Shown here: positions 7,849 to 17,174 of the stretch, piece by piece
Numbering within the stretch: position 1 is the first letter of the stretch
How the letters are laid out: each line of letters opens with the position of its first letter
Source of the DNA: SZUA-430 sp964561925
GTDB taxonomy: Bacteria; Pseudomonadota; Alphaproteobacteria; Micropepsales; Micropepsaceae
Reading direction: 5' to 3'
Length of the DNA: 30,822 bases
NCBI GenBank assembly: GCA_964561925.1
Contig: CAZLRW010000041.1
Coordinates: 1 to 30,822, forward strand
The notes under the pieces: model-generated
What the model was told of the DNA's origin: nothing
Seen by the model: the letters and a program-made list of their open reading frames with translations, nothing else
Databases searched by the model: none
Position numbers and translations under genes: made by a program

Positions 7849-9258
7849 GTGATTCCCGTTCCGCATTTCAAAGGCAAGACGGTCGCGGTGTTCGGTCTTG
7901 CGCGCTCGGGCATCTCGGCGGCGCGCGCGCTGATCGCGGGCGGGGCCGACGTCGTCGGCTGGGACGACAAGGCGGACGCGCGCGAGGCGGCGAAGGCTGC
8001 GGGCGTGCGGGTCGGCGATCTCGGCGCGGTCGATTGGCACACGATCGCGGCGCTGGTGCTGAGTCCGGGCGTACCGCTCACGCATCCGAAGCCGCATCCC
8101 TTCGTCGTCGCGGCGCAGGCCGCGCGGAGCGAAGTCATCGGCGACGTCGAACTCTTCTTCCGCACCGTGCGCGGCGGCGACGGTGCGCAGGCCAAGATCG
8201 TCTGCGTCACCGGCACGAACGGCAAGTCGACGACGACGGCCTTGATCGGGCATTTGCTGGCGCGGCTCGGCTACGACGCGGAAGTGGGCGGCAACATCGG
8301 CAAGCCCGTGCTCGAACTTGCGCCGCCGACGCCGCGGCGGGCCTACGTGCTCGAGGTGTCGTCGTTCCAGATCGATCTCACGCCTTCGATCAAGCCGGAC
8401 GTGGCGGTGCTGATCAACATCACACCCGACCACCTCGACCGGCACGGTACGCTCGAACACTACGCGGCGGTGAAGGCGAACATTTTCGGCGCTCAAGGGC
8501 GCGGCGACGTGGCGGTCGTCGGCGTCGACAATGCGCACTCGTCCGAAATCTGCACGCGGGTTTCGGCGCGCGGAGTCGCGACGACTCCCGTTTCGGTCGG
8601 CAAAGTTTTGGGGCGCGGGATATTCGTGGTCGACGGCAAGCTTTATGACGCGACTGGCGCGACGTCGCGAGAAGTGCGCGATCTTCGGACGTTGACGCGG
8701 ATGCCCGGCGCGCACAATTGGCAGAACGCGGCGATCGCCTACGCCGCGGTCCGGCCGCTGGTGAAGGACCCGGGCGAGATCGCGAACGTGATGGCTTCGT
8801 TTCCCGGACTGCCGCATCGGATCGAGCATGTGGGTCAGATCGGGCGCGTGCGGTTCGTCAACGACTCCAAGGCGACGAACGCCGATGCTGCCGCGCGCGC
8901 GCTCGCCTGTTTCGACGACATCTATTGGATCGCGGGCGGCAAGGCGAAGGCAGGCGGAATCGAGAGTCTCGGCGCGTTCTTTCCGCGGATCAAGCGCGCC
9001 TATCTGATCGGCGATGCGGCAGAGGCGTTTGCCGCAACGCTCGAGGGCAAAGTCGCCGTCACGAAGGCGGGCACGCTCGACGCCGCCATGCGGGCCGCCG
9101 CGAAAGACGCGGAGAGCGAGCGCGGCGAGCCGGTGGTTCTGCTTTCGCCGGCCTGCGCGTCGTTCGATCAGTTTCGCGACTTCGAGCATCGCGGGGCCGA
9201 GTTCCATCGCATCTTCAAACTGATCGCCGACGAGGCACGCCTGAAGGGAGCCGCTTGA
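7849..9258 (+). CDS. murD: UDP-MurNAc-L-alanine:D-glutamate ligase MurD
   Basis: MurD adds D-glutamate to UDP-MurNAc-L-alanine using ATP in the cytoplasm. The 469-residue product has the N-terminal Rossmann-like UDP-binding region (VAVFGLARSGISAA, residues 12-25), the ATP loop TGTNGKST (121-128), LEVSSFQID, NITPDHLDRHGT, NDSKATN and the C-terminal LSPACASFDQF motif with the FEHRG signature. The GTG at 7849 is chosen because it gives the normal distance to the Rossmann loop; an upstream in-frame start would overlap mraY by about 20 bases. The gap to mraY is seven bases and the stop overlaps the ftsW ATG (TGATG). Confidence 0.95.
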   Translation: MIPVPHFKGKTVAVFGLARSGISAARALIAGGADVVGWDDKADAREAAKAAGVRVGDLGAVDWHTIAALVLSPGVPLTHPKPHPFVVAAQAARSEVIGDVELFFRTVRGGDGAQAKIVCVTGTNGKSTTTALIGHLLARLGYDAEVGGNIGKPVLELAPPTPRRAYVLEVSSFQIDLTPSIKPDVAVLINITPDHLDRHGTLEHYAAVKANIFGAQGRGDVAVVGVDNAHSSEICTRVSARGVATTPVSVGKVLGRGIFVVDGKLYDATGATSREVRDLRTLTRMPGAHNWQNAAIAYAAVRPLVKDPGEIANVMASFPGLPHRIEHVGQIGRVRFVNDSKATNADAAARALACFDDIYWIAGGKAKAGGIESLGAFFPRIKRAYLIGDAAEAFAATLEGKVAVTKAGTLDAAMRAAAKDAESERGEPVVLLSPACASFDQFRDFEHRGAEFHRIFKLIADEARLKGAA

Positions 9259-10382
9259 TGGCGTTGTTGTCGCGTACCGACCGCAGCATGCTTGCGAACT
9301 GGTGGTGGACGGTCGACCGCTGGTCGCTGGCCGCGATCACGGCGCTCATCCTGTGCGGCATTCTTCTGACGCTGGCGGCCAGTCCCGCGGTTGCGGGGCG
9401 CATCGGGCTCGAACCGTTCTACTTCGTCTACCGGCAGCTTTCGTTCGTGGCGCCTTCGCTACTCGTGATCTTCATCATTTCGCTTTTGGGCCCGCGCGAC
9501 GTGCGCCGGCTCGCGCTCGGCGTCTACGGCGTTGCGCTGGCGCTTATGGTCGCGACGCTGTTCGTTGGGCCTGAGATCAAGGGCGCGCAGCGCTGGCTGA
9601 CGTTCGGGCCGTTCTCGCTGCAACCGTCGGAATTCGCCAAGCCGGCGCTCGTCGTTCTTGCGGCGGCCGCGCTCGCCGAGAGCAACCGCACGCCCGGGTT
9701 TCCGGGACTCGCGGTCGCGATCGCGCTTTATGCGGCGGTCGCCGGCGTGCTCGTCCTTCAGCCCGACTTCGGGCAGACGCTTCTGATCACGATCGTTTGT
9801 GCTGCGCTTTTCTTTCTCGCGGGCTTGCGCTGGCAATGGCTCGCCGCGTTCGGCGGGCTTGGGGTTGCGGGCGGCATCGGCGCCTATTTCTTCGTGCCGC
9901 ATGTGGCGAGCCGCATCGACCGCTTCATGAACCCCGACCGCGGGGACACGTTTCAAGTCGACACGGCGCTGAACGCATTCGCGCACGGCGGAGTCTCGGG
10001 CGTGGGACCGGGCGAAGGCTCGGTCAAGTTCGTGCTGCCTGACGCGCATACCGATTTCATCTTTGCGGTCGCGGGCGAGGAGTTCGGGCTCTTCGCATGC
10101 AGCGTGCTGTTGGTGCTCTTCGGCGTCATCGTTTGGCGGGCGCTGCGCCATGCGATCGAGGAGCGCGACCATTTCGTTCAACTCGCTGCGTCGGGGCTGG
10201 CGGTCATGTTCGGCCTGCAGGCGGCGATCAACATCGCGGTCACCTTGAGTTTGCTTCCGGCCAAGGGGATGACGCTGCCGTTCGTGTCCTACGGCGGCTC
10301 GTCGATGCTGGCGCTTTCGCTCACCGTCGGGATGCTGCTTGCGCTCACGCGCTATCGCCCGATCTCGTACCGGAGGCGGTGA
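9258..10382 (+). CDS. ftsW: Septal peptidoglycan polymerase FtsW (SEDS family)
   Basis: FtsW is the SEDS glycosyltransferase that polymerises lipid II at the septum together with FtsI. The 374-residue product has about ten membrane helices. Family signatures include KGAQRWL and LQPSEFAK, LQPDFGQT, the PDAHTDFIFAVAGEE loop and the C-terminal LPFVSYGGSSML. Aspartate 266 in the HTDFIF segment matches the essential catalytic aspartate of the family. The start overlaps the murD stop, and its own TGA overlaps the murG ATG, consistent with coupled translation. Confidence 0.97.
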   Translation: MALLSRTDRSMLANWWWTVDRWSLAAITALILCGILLTLAASPAVAGRIGLEPFYFVYRQLSFVAPSLLVIFIISLLGPRDVRRLALGVYGVALALMVATLFVGPEIKGAQRWLTFGPFSLQPSEFAKPALVVLAAAALAESNRTPGFPGLAVAIALYAAVAGVLVLQPDFGQTLLITIVCAALFFLAGLRWQWLAAFGGLGVAGGIGAYFFVPHVASRIDRFMNPDRGDTFQVDTALNAFAHGGVSGVGPGEGSVKFVLPDAHTDFIFAVAGEEFGLFACSVLLVLFGVIVWRALRHAIEERDHFVQLAASGLAVMFGLQAAINIAVTLSLLPAKGMTLPFVSYGGSSMLALSLTVGMLLALTRYRPISYRRR

Positions 10383-11467
10383 TGGCCGGGCCCGTCGTGA
10401 TCGCCGCGGGCGGGACCGGCGGACATATCTTTCCCGCCCAGTCGCTGGCGCAGGAGTTGGCGAAGCGCGGGCGGCGGGTCGTGCTGATGACCGACGACCG
10501 CGGTCACAACTACGCGCAGTCGTTTCCGCAGGCCGAGATCGTCACCGTTCCGTCCGCGACGTTCGCCGGCCGCGGGGCGGTGGGGAAGGCTATGGCGGTG
10601 CTTCGCCTCGCGCGCGGGGCGCTGGCCGCCTATGTCGCGCTTGGGCGGGTAAAGCCTTCCGTCGTCGTCGGCTTCGGCGGTTACCCGGCGCTGCCGACGA
10701 TGTTCGCTGCGGCGCGGCGGGGGGTGCCCAGCGTCATCCACGAGCAGAATGCGATCCTGGGGCGGGTGAACCGGTGGCTCGCCCCGGCGGTGACGCGGAT
10801 TGCGTCGTCCTTCGGAAAGCTTGCGCATCTGGACCCGGTGCTTGCGGATCGCGTGACGATGACGGGCAATCCCGTCCGGCCCGCCGTTCTGGCGAACGCG
10901 CGTGCGTTTGGGCGGCCCGGCGGGACGTTAAATTTGCTCGTGTTCGGCGGCAGTCAGGGGGCGCGCGTGTTCGCGACGCTGGTGCCGGAGGCGATTGCAA
11001 AGTTACCGTCCGATTTGCGCGGGCGGCTTCAGCTGGTTCAGCAGTGCCGACCGGAGGACCTCGAGGCGGCCAGGGCGCGCTATGCGGGGATCGGACTGCA
11101 GCCGACTCTGTCGTCTTTTTTCGGCGACATGGGCGAGCGGCTGGCGGCAGCGCACTTGGTGATCAGCCGGGCCGGCGCCTCGACGGTGACGGAGCTTTGC
11201 GCGGTGGGCCGGCCTGCGATCCTGATTCCCTATCCCTTCGCCATGGACGACCATCAGACGGCGAACGCCCGCGAAATGGCCGAGGCGGGCGCCGCCTGGA
11301 TGTTCGCAGAAGCGGGGCTTTCCGCAGATGTTTTGGCGGCGAAGATCACAGAATTGGCGCAAAGCCCGGTTCTGCTTGAGGCGGCGGCGGCGAAAGCGCT
11401 AAGCCTAGGGCGAAGCGATGCCGCGTCTAGGCTTGCCGATCTCGTGGACGAGGTCGGCGGACTGTAG
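10382..11467 (+). CDS. murG: UDP-GlcNAc:lipid I N-acetylglucosaminyltransferase MurG
   Basis: MurG adds GlcNAc to lipid I, making lipid II on the inner face of the membrane. The 361-residue GT-B product shows the N-terminal G-loop GGTGGH (10-15), the GFGGYPALP loop, the HEQNAILGRVNRWLAP block, the second G-loop GGSQGA, and the C-terminal nucleotide-sugar motif SRAGASTVTELCAVGRPAIL followed by DDHQTANA. A GGAGGCGG ribosome site lies within the end of ftsW, whose stop overlaps this ATG by one base. A 66-base gap to murC follows, the first real break in the cluster. Confidence 0.97.
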   Translation: MAGPVVIAAGGTGGHIFPAQSLAQELAKRGRRVVLMTDDRGHNYAQSFPQAEIVTVPSATFAGRGAVGKAMAVLRLARGALAAYVALGRVKPSVVVGFGGYPALPTMFAAARRGVPSVIHEQNAILGRVNRWLAPAVTRIASSFGKLAHLDPVLADRVTMTGNPVRPAVLANARAFGRPGGTLNLLVFGGSQGARVFATLVPEAIAKLPSDLRGRLQLVQQCRPEDLEAARARYAGIGLQPTLSSFFGDMGERLAAAHLVISRAGASTVTELCAVGRPAILIPYPFAMDDHQTANAREMAEAGAAWMFAEAGLSADVLAAKITELAQSPVLLEAAAAKALSLGRSDAASRLADLVDEVGGL

Positions 11468-11533
11468 GGATACGCGTGCTGTCCCGTTGGAGTCGAACTC
11501 GTTGAACGACAACTTCAATTTCGGAGCTGCGAA

Positions 11534-12946
11534 ATGAGCCGGCTCTCACTGCAGATCGGGCCGTTGCACTTCATCGGCATCGGCGGCATCGGAATGAGCG
11601 GCATCGCCGAGGTGATGCACAATCTCGGCTACAAGATTCAGGGTTCGGATGCGGCCGACAGCGGCAACGTCAAGCGGCTGCGCGGCTTGGGCATCGACGT
11701 CCATATCGGTCATGCGGCGGAAAACCTGAAGAATGCGGCGGTCGTCGTCTATTCGTCGGCGGTCAAGGCGGACAATCCGGAGCTTGCGGCCGCGCGGGCG
11801 CGCCACACGCCGACCGTCAAGCGGGCGGAGATGCTTGCCGAACTCATGCGCCTGAAGAGCGCGGTGGCGATCGCAGGCACGCACGGCAAGACCACGACGA
11901 CGACGATGGTGGCGGCGCTGCTCGAAGCGGGCGGGTTCGATCCGACCGTCATCAACGGCGGCATCATCAACAAATACGGCACGAACGCGCGCCTCGGGCA
12001 AGGCGACTGGATGGTCGTCGAGGCCGACGAAAGCGACGGCACGTTCGTCAAGCTGCCGGCGACGATCGCGATCGTGACGAACATCGATCCCGAGCATCTC
12101 GACCACTACAGGGGCTTTGAGGGGTTGAAGCGGGCGTTCGACACGTTCGTCGAGAATATTCCCTTCTACGGCTTCGCGGTGCTCTGCATCGACCATCCGG
12201 AAGTGCAGTCGATGATCGGACGCGTAAGCGACCGGCGGCTGATCACCTACGGTTATGGGCCGCAGGCGGACGTGCGTGCGGTCAATGTGCGTTTCGAGGG
12301 CGGCGTGTCGCATTACGACGTGCTGCTGTCCGATCGCGTCAAGGGTGGGCCGCGCACCTTGGCGGGGCTCACGCTGCCGATGCCGGGCGAGCACAATGTG
12401 CAGAACTCGCTCTCGGCGATTGCGGTCGCGCGCGAACTCGGCGTGCCGGATGTGACGGTGCGCGAGGCCTTGGCGCAGTTCGAAGGCGTGAAGCGGCGCT
12501 TCACGAAGACGGGCGTGTGGAACGGGGTCACGATCATCGACGACTACGCGCACCATCCCGTCGAGATTCTCTCCGCGATGAAGGCCGCGCGGCAGGTGGC
12601 GATGGGGCGCGTGATCGCCGTCGTGCAGCCGCATCGCTACACGCGGCTCAAGGAACTGTTCAAAGAGTTTTCGACGTGCTTGCACGGCGCGGATGCGGTG
12701 ATCGTGTCCGACGTCTATCCCGCGGGCGAGCAGCCGATTGCCGGCGTCTCGCGCGATGCGCTGGTCGAATCGATGCGCGCGCACGGACACCGCAACGTGA
12801 TGCCTCTGGGTTCGCCCGACGATCTGGCGAAGCTGATCGCGGAGACGGCGCGGCCGGGCGACTATGTCGTCTGTCTCGGCGCCGGCTCGATCACGAATTG
12901 GGCGAACGCATTGCCCGGCCAGCTGAACGCGCAGCACGAAAGGTAA
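11534..12946 (+). CDS. murC: UDP-MurNAc:L-alanine ligase MurC
   Basis: MurC catalyses the first amino-acid addition to UDP-MurNAc. The 470-residue product begins with the Rossmann motif IGIGGIGMSGIAEVM (about 14-28), followed by the ATP loop GTHGKT (115-120), EADESDGTF, NIDPEHLDHY, DDYAHHPVE and VQPHRYTR, which are all MurC-specific forms of the Mur ligase motifs. The gap before it contains TTGAA-N7-TTCAA at 11511-11527 but no clear promoter. The murB start follows the stop after five bases. The small DUF2484-type gene found between murC and murB in some alphaproteobacteria is absent. Confidence 0.97.
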   Translation: MSRLSLQIGPLHFIGIGGIGMSGIAEVMHNLGYKIQGSDAADSGNVKRLRGLGIDVHIGHAAENLKNAAVVVYSSAVKADNPELAAARARHTPTVKRAEMLAELMRLKSAVAIAGTHGKTTTTTMVAALLEAGGFDPTVINGGIINKYGTNARLGQGDWMVVEADESDGTFVKLPATIAIVTNIDPEHLDHYRGFEGLKRAFDTFVENIPFYGFAVLCIDHPEVQSMIGRVSDRRLITYGYGPQADVRAVNVRFEGGVSHYDVLLSDRVKGGPRTLAGLTLPMPGEHNVQNSLSAIAVARELGVPDVTVREALAQFEGVKRRFTKTGVWNGVTIIDDYAHHPVEILSAMKAARQVAMGRVIAVVQPHRYTRLKELFKEFSTCLHGADAVIVSDVYPAGEQPIAGVSRDALVESMRAHGHRNVMPLGSPDDLAKLIAETARPGDYVVCLGAGSITNWANALPGQLNAQHER

Positions 12947-12951
12947 GACGC

Positions 12952-13869
12952 ATGGCCACGGCATCGGGCGCGGGCCTGATCGCCCGCCTTCCGCACGTGA
13001 AGGGTCCCTATCAACCGGGGGCCGCGATCAAGGATCTGACCTGGTTTCGCGCCGGCGGGCCTGCGGAGGTGCTCTACATCCCGCCCGACGCCGACGATTT
13101 GGCGCAGTTTCTGAAAGCTCTGCCCGAGGACGTGCCGGTGACGGTGATCGGGGTCGGGTCGAATCTGCTGGTCCGCGACGGCGGCGTCGAGGGCGTGGTC
13201 GTCCGGTTGGGACGCGGCTTCATGAACGTCACGGCCGATCCGATGCATCGTTTGCGCGCGGGCGCGGCGGCGCTCGACGTGGCGGTGGCGAAGGCGGCGC
13301 TCGAAGCGGGGCTCTCCGGTCTCGAGTTCATGCGCGGCATTCCGGGGACGGTCGGCGGCGGCTTGCGGATGAACGCGGGCGCTTACGGACGCGAGTTCAA
13401 GGACGTGCTGGTCGAGGCAATCGCGCTCGACCGGCGCGGCGGGCGCGTCAGGCTGTCGAACGGGCAGATGGGCTTCGAATACCGGCGGGCGAACGTGGCG
13501 GCCGATCTCATCTTCGTCGAAGCGGTGTTTCAGGGAACGACCGGCGACAAGGGCGCCATCGAGGCGCGGATGAACGAGATCACGGACGCGCGTTCGGCGA
13601 CACAGCCCGTCAAGAGCCGCACCGGCGGTTCGACGTTCAAGAATCCCGACGGGCACAAGGCTTGGCAGCTGATCGACAAGGCGGGTTGCCGGGGCTTGCG
13701 GCGCGGCGACGCCGAAGTCTCGACGCTGCATTGCAATTTCCTGATCAACCACGGCAAGGCCTCGGGCGACGAGATCGAAGCGCTCGGCGAAGAGGTGCGG
13801 TCGCGCGTGAAAGCCGCGACGGGCGTCGAACTCGAGTGGGAAATCAAGCGCATCGGGAAGAAGTCGTAG
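12952..13869 (+). CDS. murB: UDP-N-acetylenolpyruvoylglucosamine reductase MurB
   Basis: MurB is an FAD-dependent cytoplasmic enzyme that reduces UDP-GlcNAc-enolpyruvate with NADPH to UDP-MurNAc. The 305-residue product has the FAD-binding GVGSNLLVRDGG segment, GIPGTVGGGLRMNAGAYG, and the substrate domain with GGSTFKNP, in which serine 227 matches the catalytic proton donor. The C-terminal EWEIKRIG holds glutamate 297, the expected second acid. The ATG at 12952 sits five bases after murC; the frame is open upstream inside murC but has no matching N-terminal homology. Confidence 0.96.
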   Translation: MATASGAGLIARLPHVKGPYQPGAAIKDLTWFRAGGPAEVLYIPPDADDLAQFLKALPEDVPVTVIGVGSNLLVRDGGVEGVVVRLGRGFMNVTADPMHRLRAGAAALDVAVAKAALEAGLSGLEFMRGIPGTVGGGLRMNAGAYGREFKDVLVEAIALDRRGGRVRLSNGQMGFEYRRANVAADLIFVEAVFQGTTGDKGAIEARMNEITDARSATQPVKSRTGGSTFKNPDGHKAWQLIDKAGCRGLRRGDAEVSTLHCNFLINHGKASGDEIEALGEEVRSRVKAATGVELEWEIKRIGKKS

Positions 13870-13894
13870 GCGTACTTCTGATTGCTTGCGCTTG

Positions 13895-13908
13895 CCCCCT
13901 TGAGGGGG
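13895..13908 (+). repeat. Small C5/G5 inverted repeat between murB and ddl
   Basis: CCCCCTTGAGGGGG forms a five-base-pair stem with a four-base loop in the 76-base murB-ddl gap. Similar short C-rich/G-rich dyads are common intergenic elements in alphaproteobacterial genomes, so this may be a remnant copy. There is no following T run, so it does not look like an intrinsic terminator, and ddl has its own strong ribosome site downstream. Confidence 0.4.
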
Positions 13909-13945
13909 AAGAAGGCTGGTTGCGATTTCGAATGGAGGTGAGCAG

Positions 13946-14872
13946 ATGTCCGAAACACGGCACGTCGCGGTTTTGATGGGCGGGTGGTCGGCGGAGCGGC
14001 CGGTCAGTCTGGTCACGGGGCAGGGCGTTGCGAAGGCGCTGCGGGACGAAGGCTTCAAGGTCAGCGAGGTCGACGCCGGGCGCGATATCGCCGACGTGCT
14101 GGCCAAGCTCAAGCCCGACGTGTGTTTCAACGCGCTGCACGGCCAATGGGGCGAGGACGGCTGTGTGCAGGGTTTGCTCGAGGTGATGGGTATTCCCTAC
14201 ACGCATTCCGGCGTTCTGGCGTCGGCGGTGGCGATGCACAAGGAGCGGGCGAAGGCCGTGTTCCGGGCAGCCGGCATTCCGGTCGTTCAGGACATCGTCG
14301 TGTCGCGCCACGAGGTCGCGAAACAAACCGCGATCAAACCGCCTTTCGTGATCAAGCCCGTTAATCAGGGGTCAAGCGTTGGCGTCTTCATAATCCGCCC
14401 GGGCGACAATCGTCCGCCGGAGCAGCTGACGAGCCCGGATTGGAATCTCGGTGAAGAGGTCATGGTCGAAGAATTCGTGCCCGGTCGCGAACTGACGGTG
14501 GCGGTGATGGACGGCAAGGCGCTTGCCGTCACCGACATCGTGCCGCGCACGACGTTCTACGATTTCGAGTCGAAGTATGCCGCGGGCGGGTCCGAGCACG
14601 TGATCCCCGCGCGCATTCATCGCCAGGCCTACGACCAAGCAATGCAGATGGCGGAGCGGGCGCATGCGGCGCTCGGCTGCCGCGGCGTGAGCCGGACGGA
14701 CTTCCGCTACGACGACACGAACGGCGAGCCCGGACGCATGATCATTCTCGAAACGAACACGCAACCCGGCATGACGCCGACGTCGCTCGTGCCGGAGCAG
14801 GCGGCATACAAAGGCACGTCCTACGGCGCGCTGTGCCGTTGGATGATCGACGACGCGTCGTGCGAACGGTGA
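13946..14872 (+). CDS. ddl: D-alanine:D-alanine ligase Ddl
   Basis: Ddl makes the D-Ala-D-Ala dipeptide used by MurF, in an ATP-grasp reaction in the cytoplasm. The 308-residue product shows MGGWSAERPVSL (11-22), HGQWGEDGCVQGLLE, the VIKPVNQGSSVG lysine and glycine loop (K137, 142-146), EEFVPGRELTV, SRTDFRYD and the C-terminal LETNTQPGMTPTSLVPEQA metal- and substrate-binding region. The ATG at 13946 follows a strong GGAGGTGAG ribosome site. It is the short DdlB-like form typical of dcw clusters and lies 19 bases before ftsQ. Confidence 0.97.
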   Translation: MSETRHVAVLMGGWSAERPVSLVTGQGVAKALRDEGFKVSEVDAGRDIADVLAKLKPDVCFNALHGQWGEDGCVQGLLEVMGIPYTHSGVLASAVAMHKERAKAVFRAAGIPVVQDIVVSRHEVAKQTAIKPPFVIKPVNQGSSVGVFIIRPGDNRPPEQLTSPDWNLGEEVMVEEFVPGRELTVAVMDGKALAVTDIVPRTTFYDFESKYAAGGSEHVIPARIHRQAYDQAMQMAERAHAALGCRGVSRTDFRYDDTNGEPGRMIILETNTQPGMTPTSLVPEQAAYKGTSYGALCRWMIDDASCER

Positions 14873-14891
14873 CGCGAAGAGGAGGGCGCGC

Positions 14892-15854
14892 ATGAGATCT
14901 CTTGTTGGCGCGGCTGCGCCCGCCGACGATTTCGACGACGACGACGTTCCGCCGGCGCCGAAGAAGCGGGCGAGAACGGCACGCGCTCGGCCGAAGGTCG
15001 CGCGCGGCGGCAAGCGCGCACGAGGCGGCGGTTTCTTCGGCCGTTGGGCCGACGGGATGCGATCGACGGCCAGGCGCATGGCGTTCTGGTCGGCGGCGCT
15101 CGCGCTGTTCTTTGTCGTCGTGATCCTGGCGGGCCTCTTCTCCGGCGGTCATGTGTCCGGTGCGCTTGCGGAGGCGAAGTCCGGCGCGAACGCCTTGATG
15201 GCGTCGGCCGGACTTACGGTGCAGAGCGTCACGTTGGACGGACGGACGAAGACCGCTCCGACCGAGGTCGTTCGGATGCTGGGCATCAAGCGTGGCGATC
15301 TGATGCTCTATGTCGACGTGGACGAAGCGCGGGCGCGGCTCGAAGCACTGCCTTGGGTCAAGTCCGCGGAGGTTCGCCGCGTTTGGCCGAACCGCATCCA
15401 TGTGCTGATCCGAGAGCGGGTGCCGGTCGCGCTTTGGCAAAAGGACGGGGCGCTTGCCGTCATCGACATCGAGGGCAAGCCGATCGCGGGCGAAGACCCG
15501 GCGCGCTTCGCTTCGCTGCCGCTGGTCGTGGGCAAGGGGGCGGAAACGTCCGCGGGCGCACTGCTTGCGCTTATCGCAACGCAACCGAACTTAAAGTCGC
15601 GTGTGAAGGCCGCCGTGCGAGTGGGCGAAAGACGTTGGAATTTACGCCTTGCTAACGGTGTTGACGTACGACTGCCTGAGGAAGGCGCGGAAGCCGCTTT
15701 GGCTGAACTCGTCCGGCTCGAACGCGAAGAGAACATCTTCGCGCGCGACATCAAAGCGATCGACCTTCGCTTTGCGGACCGGTTCATCGTCAAGCTGCCT
15801 CCGGGATCGCCGTTGCTCACACCGGCGCGGCCCACGGGCGGCAGGGAAACGTGA
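14892..15854 (+). CDS. ftsQ: Cell division protein FtsQ
   Basis: FtsQ is a bitopic inner-membrane divisome protein that links FtsA/FtsZ-side components to FtsL/FtsB. The 320-residue product has an unusually charged cytoplasmic tail: an acidic run at about 12-18 followed by a Lys/Arg-rich stretch at about 24-46. A membrane helix spans about 64-84, then a POTRA-like domain from about 108 (VQSVTLDG...VRMLGI...ALPWVKSAEVRRVWPNRIHV) and an FtsQ C-terminal domain (IDLRFADRFIVKLP). A GAGGAGGG ribosome site lies upstream. The stop is immediately followed by the ftsA start with no spacing. Confidence 0.95.
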   Translation: MRSLVGAAAPADDFDDDDVPPAPKKRARTARARPKVARGGKRARGGGFFGRWADGMRSTARRMAFWSAALALFFVVVILAGLFSGGHVSGALAEAKSGANALMASAGLTVQSVTLDGRTKTAPTEVVRMLGIKRGDLMLYVDVDEARARLEALPWVKSAEVRRVWPNRIHVLIRERVPVALWQKDGALAVIDIEGKPIAGEDPARFASLPLVVGKGAETSAGALLALIATQPNLKSRVKAAVRVGERRWNLRLANGVDVRLPEEGAEAALAELVRLEREENIFARDIKAIDLRFADRFIVKLPPGSPLLTPARPTGGRET

Positions 15855-17174
15855 ATGGTCATCGGTCTTGGCAAAGGGCGTCGGCATTCCGGGCCGAAGA
15901 GCGGGGTCGTCGCCGCGCTCGACGTCGGTTCGACCAAGACCGCCTGCATCATTGCCAAGATCGCGCCGGCCAAGCCTTCAGAGCGCGCGCCGCAGATTAA
16001 GGTTTTGGGCGTGGGTCACCACGCCAGCCGGGGCGTGCGCTCCGGCACCGTGGTCGACATCCACGCGGCCGAGGATTCCATCCGTGCCGCGGTCGAGCAG
16101 GCCGAGCACCAGGCCGGCGTCACCGTCAAGGACGTGATCGTCGGTATCTCCTGCGGCCAGCCGCAGAGCCGTACCATCAACGTCGAAGTCTCGATCGCGG
16201 GCCATGAAGTCGGTGAGGAGGATCTGCGGCGCGCTTTTGCGACCGCGCAAGCCCGCGTGCCGCACCAGGAGCGCGAAATCATTCACTGCATGCCCGGCGG
16301 CTATGCCATCGACGGCGCCAAGGGCATCCGCAACCCGCGCGGCATGGTGGGCGATGCGTTGGGCGTGTCGATGCTCGCCATTACCGCGGCCGGCGGACCG
16401 ATCCGCAATCTGGAGACCTGCGTCGCGCGCTGCCATTTGAGCGTCGCCGGGCGGGCGGCCACGGCCTATGCGGCGGGACTTGCGACGCTGGTTCCCGACG
16501 AGATGGAGCTTGGGGCGACCGTCGTCGACCTCGGCGGCGGAACGACCTCGATTTCGGTGTTCTTCGACGGCGGGATCGTTTTCGCGGACACGCTTCCCAT
16601 CGGCGGAAACCACGTGACGAGCGACATCGCACGCGGGCTTTCGACGTCGCTTGCCAATGCCGAGCGGCTGAAGACCCTGCACGGCAGCGCTCTCTCCGGC
16701 CCCAATGACGGGCGCGAGATGGTACAAGTCGTTCAACTCGGCGACGACGAAGGCGACGCCGACAACGAGATTCCGCGCTCGATGCTGACCGGCGTGATTG
16801 CGCCCAGGCTCGAAGAGACGTTCGAACTGGTGCGCGACCGGCTCGTCGATTGCGGTCTTTCGTCGATTTCGGGACGGCGCGTCGTGCTGACCGGCGGCGG
16901 TTCGCAGATGAACGGCGCGCGCGAGATCGCGACGCGCGTTCTGTCGAAGCAAGTCCGGCTCGGCCGCGCGTCGCGATTGACGGGACATGCGGAACTCGCG
17001 TCGGCGCCGGCGTTCGCCGCGTGCGCGGGCTTGAGCGTGTGGGCCGCGCAACGGCCCGGCGAAATTCAACACTTGCGCGACGACAGCGATCACCTCAACC
17101 TCGCTTATGGTACGACTGGTTCTGCGTCGCAGGGGTTCAAGGGACTAACACGCTGGATCAAAGAGAATTTTTAA
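15855..17174 (+). CDS. ftsA: Cell division protein FtsA
   Basis: FtsA is an actin-fold ATPase that tethers FtsZ filaments to the inner membrane. The 439-residue product carries the phosphate-1 motif ALDVGSTKTA (21-30), an SHS2/1C domain with VKDVIVGISCGQPQS, the phosphate-2 motif DLGGGTT (from D225), and the adenosine motif VLTGGGSQMNGA. The last residues (GFKGLTRWIKENF) form the expected amphipathic membrane-targeting helix. It abuts ftsQ directly. A hairpin overlaps its stop codon, and 100 bases separate it from ftsZ. Confidence 0.97.
   Translation: MVIGLGKGRRHSGPKSGVVAALDVGSTKTACIIAKIAPAKPSERAPQIKVLGVGHHASRGVRSGTVVDIHAAEDSIRAAVEQAEHQAGVTVKDVIVGISCGQPQSRTINVEVSIAGHEVGEEDLRRAFATAQARVPHQEREIIHCMPGGYAIDGAKGIRNPRGMVGDALGVSMLAITAAGGPIRNLETCVARCHLSVAGRAATAYAAGLATLVPDEMELGATVVDLGGGTTSISVFFDGGIVFADTLPIGGNHVTSDIARGLSTSLANAERLKTLHGSALSGPNDGREMVQVVQLGDDEGDADNEIPRSMLTGVIAPRLEETFELVRDRLVDCGLSSISGRRVVLTGGGSQMNGAREIATRVLSKQVRLGRASRLTGHAELASAPAFAACAGLSVWAAQRPGEIQHLRDDSDHLNLAYGTTGSASQGFKGLTRWIKENF

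Noticed and set aside
6660..8225. 521-codon minus-strand open frame opposite mraY and murD
   Set aside because: Rich in Arg, His and Asp with no membrane or enzyme motifs, and fully covered by recognised plus-strand genes.
13895..13908. Intrinsic terminator after murB
   Set aside because: The five-pair C/G stem lacks a T run and lies ahead of a gene with the same pathway role, so readthrough is expected.
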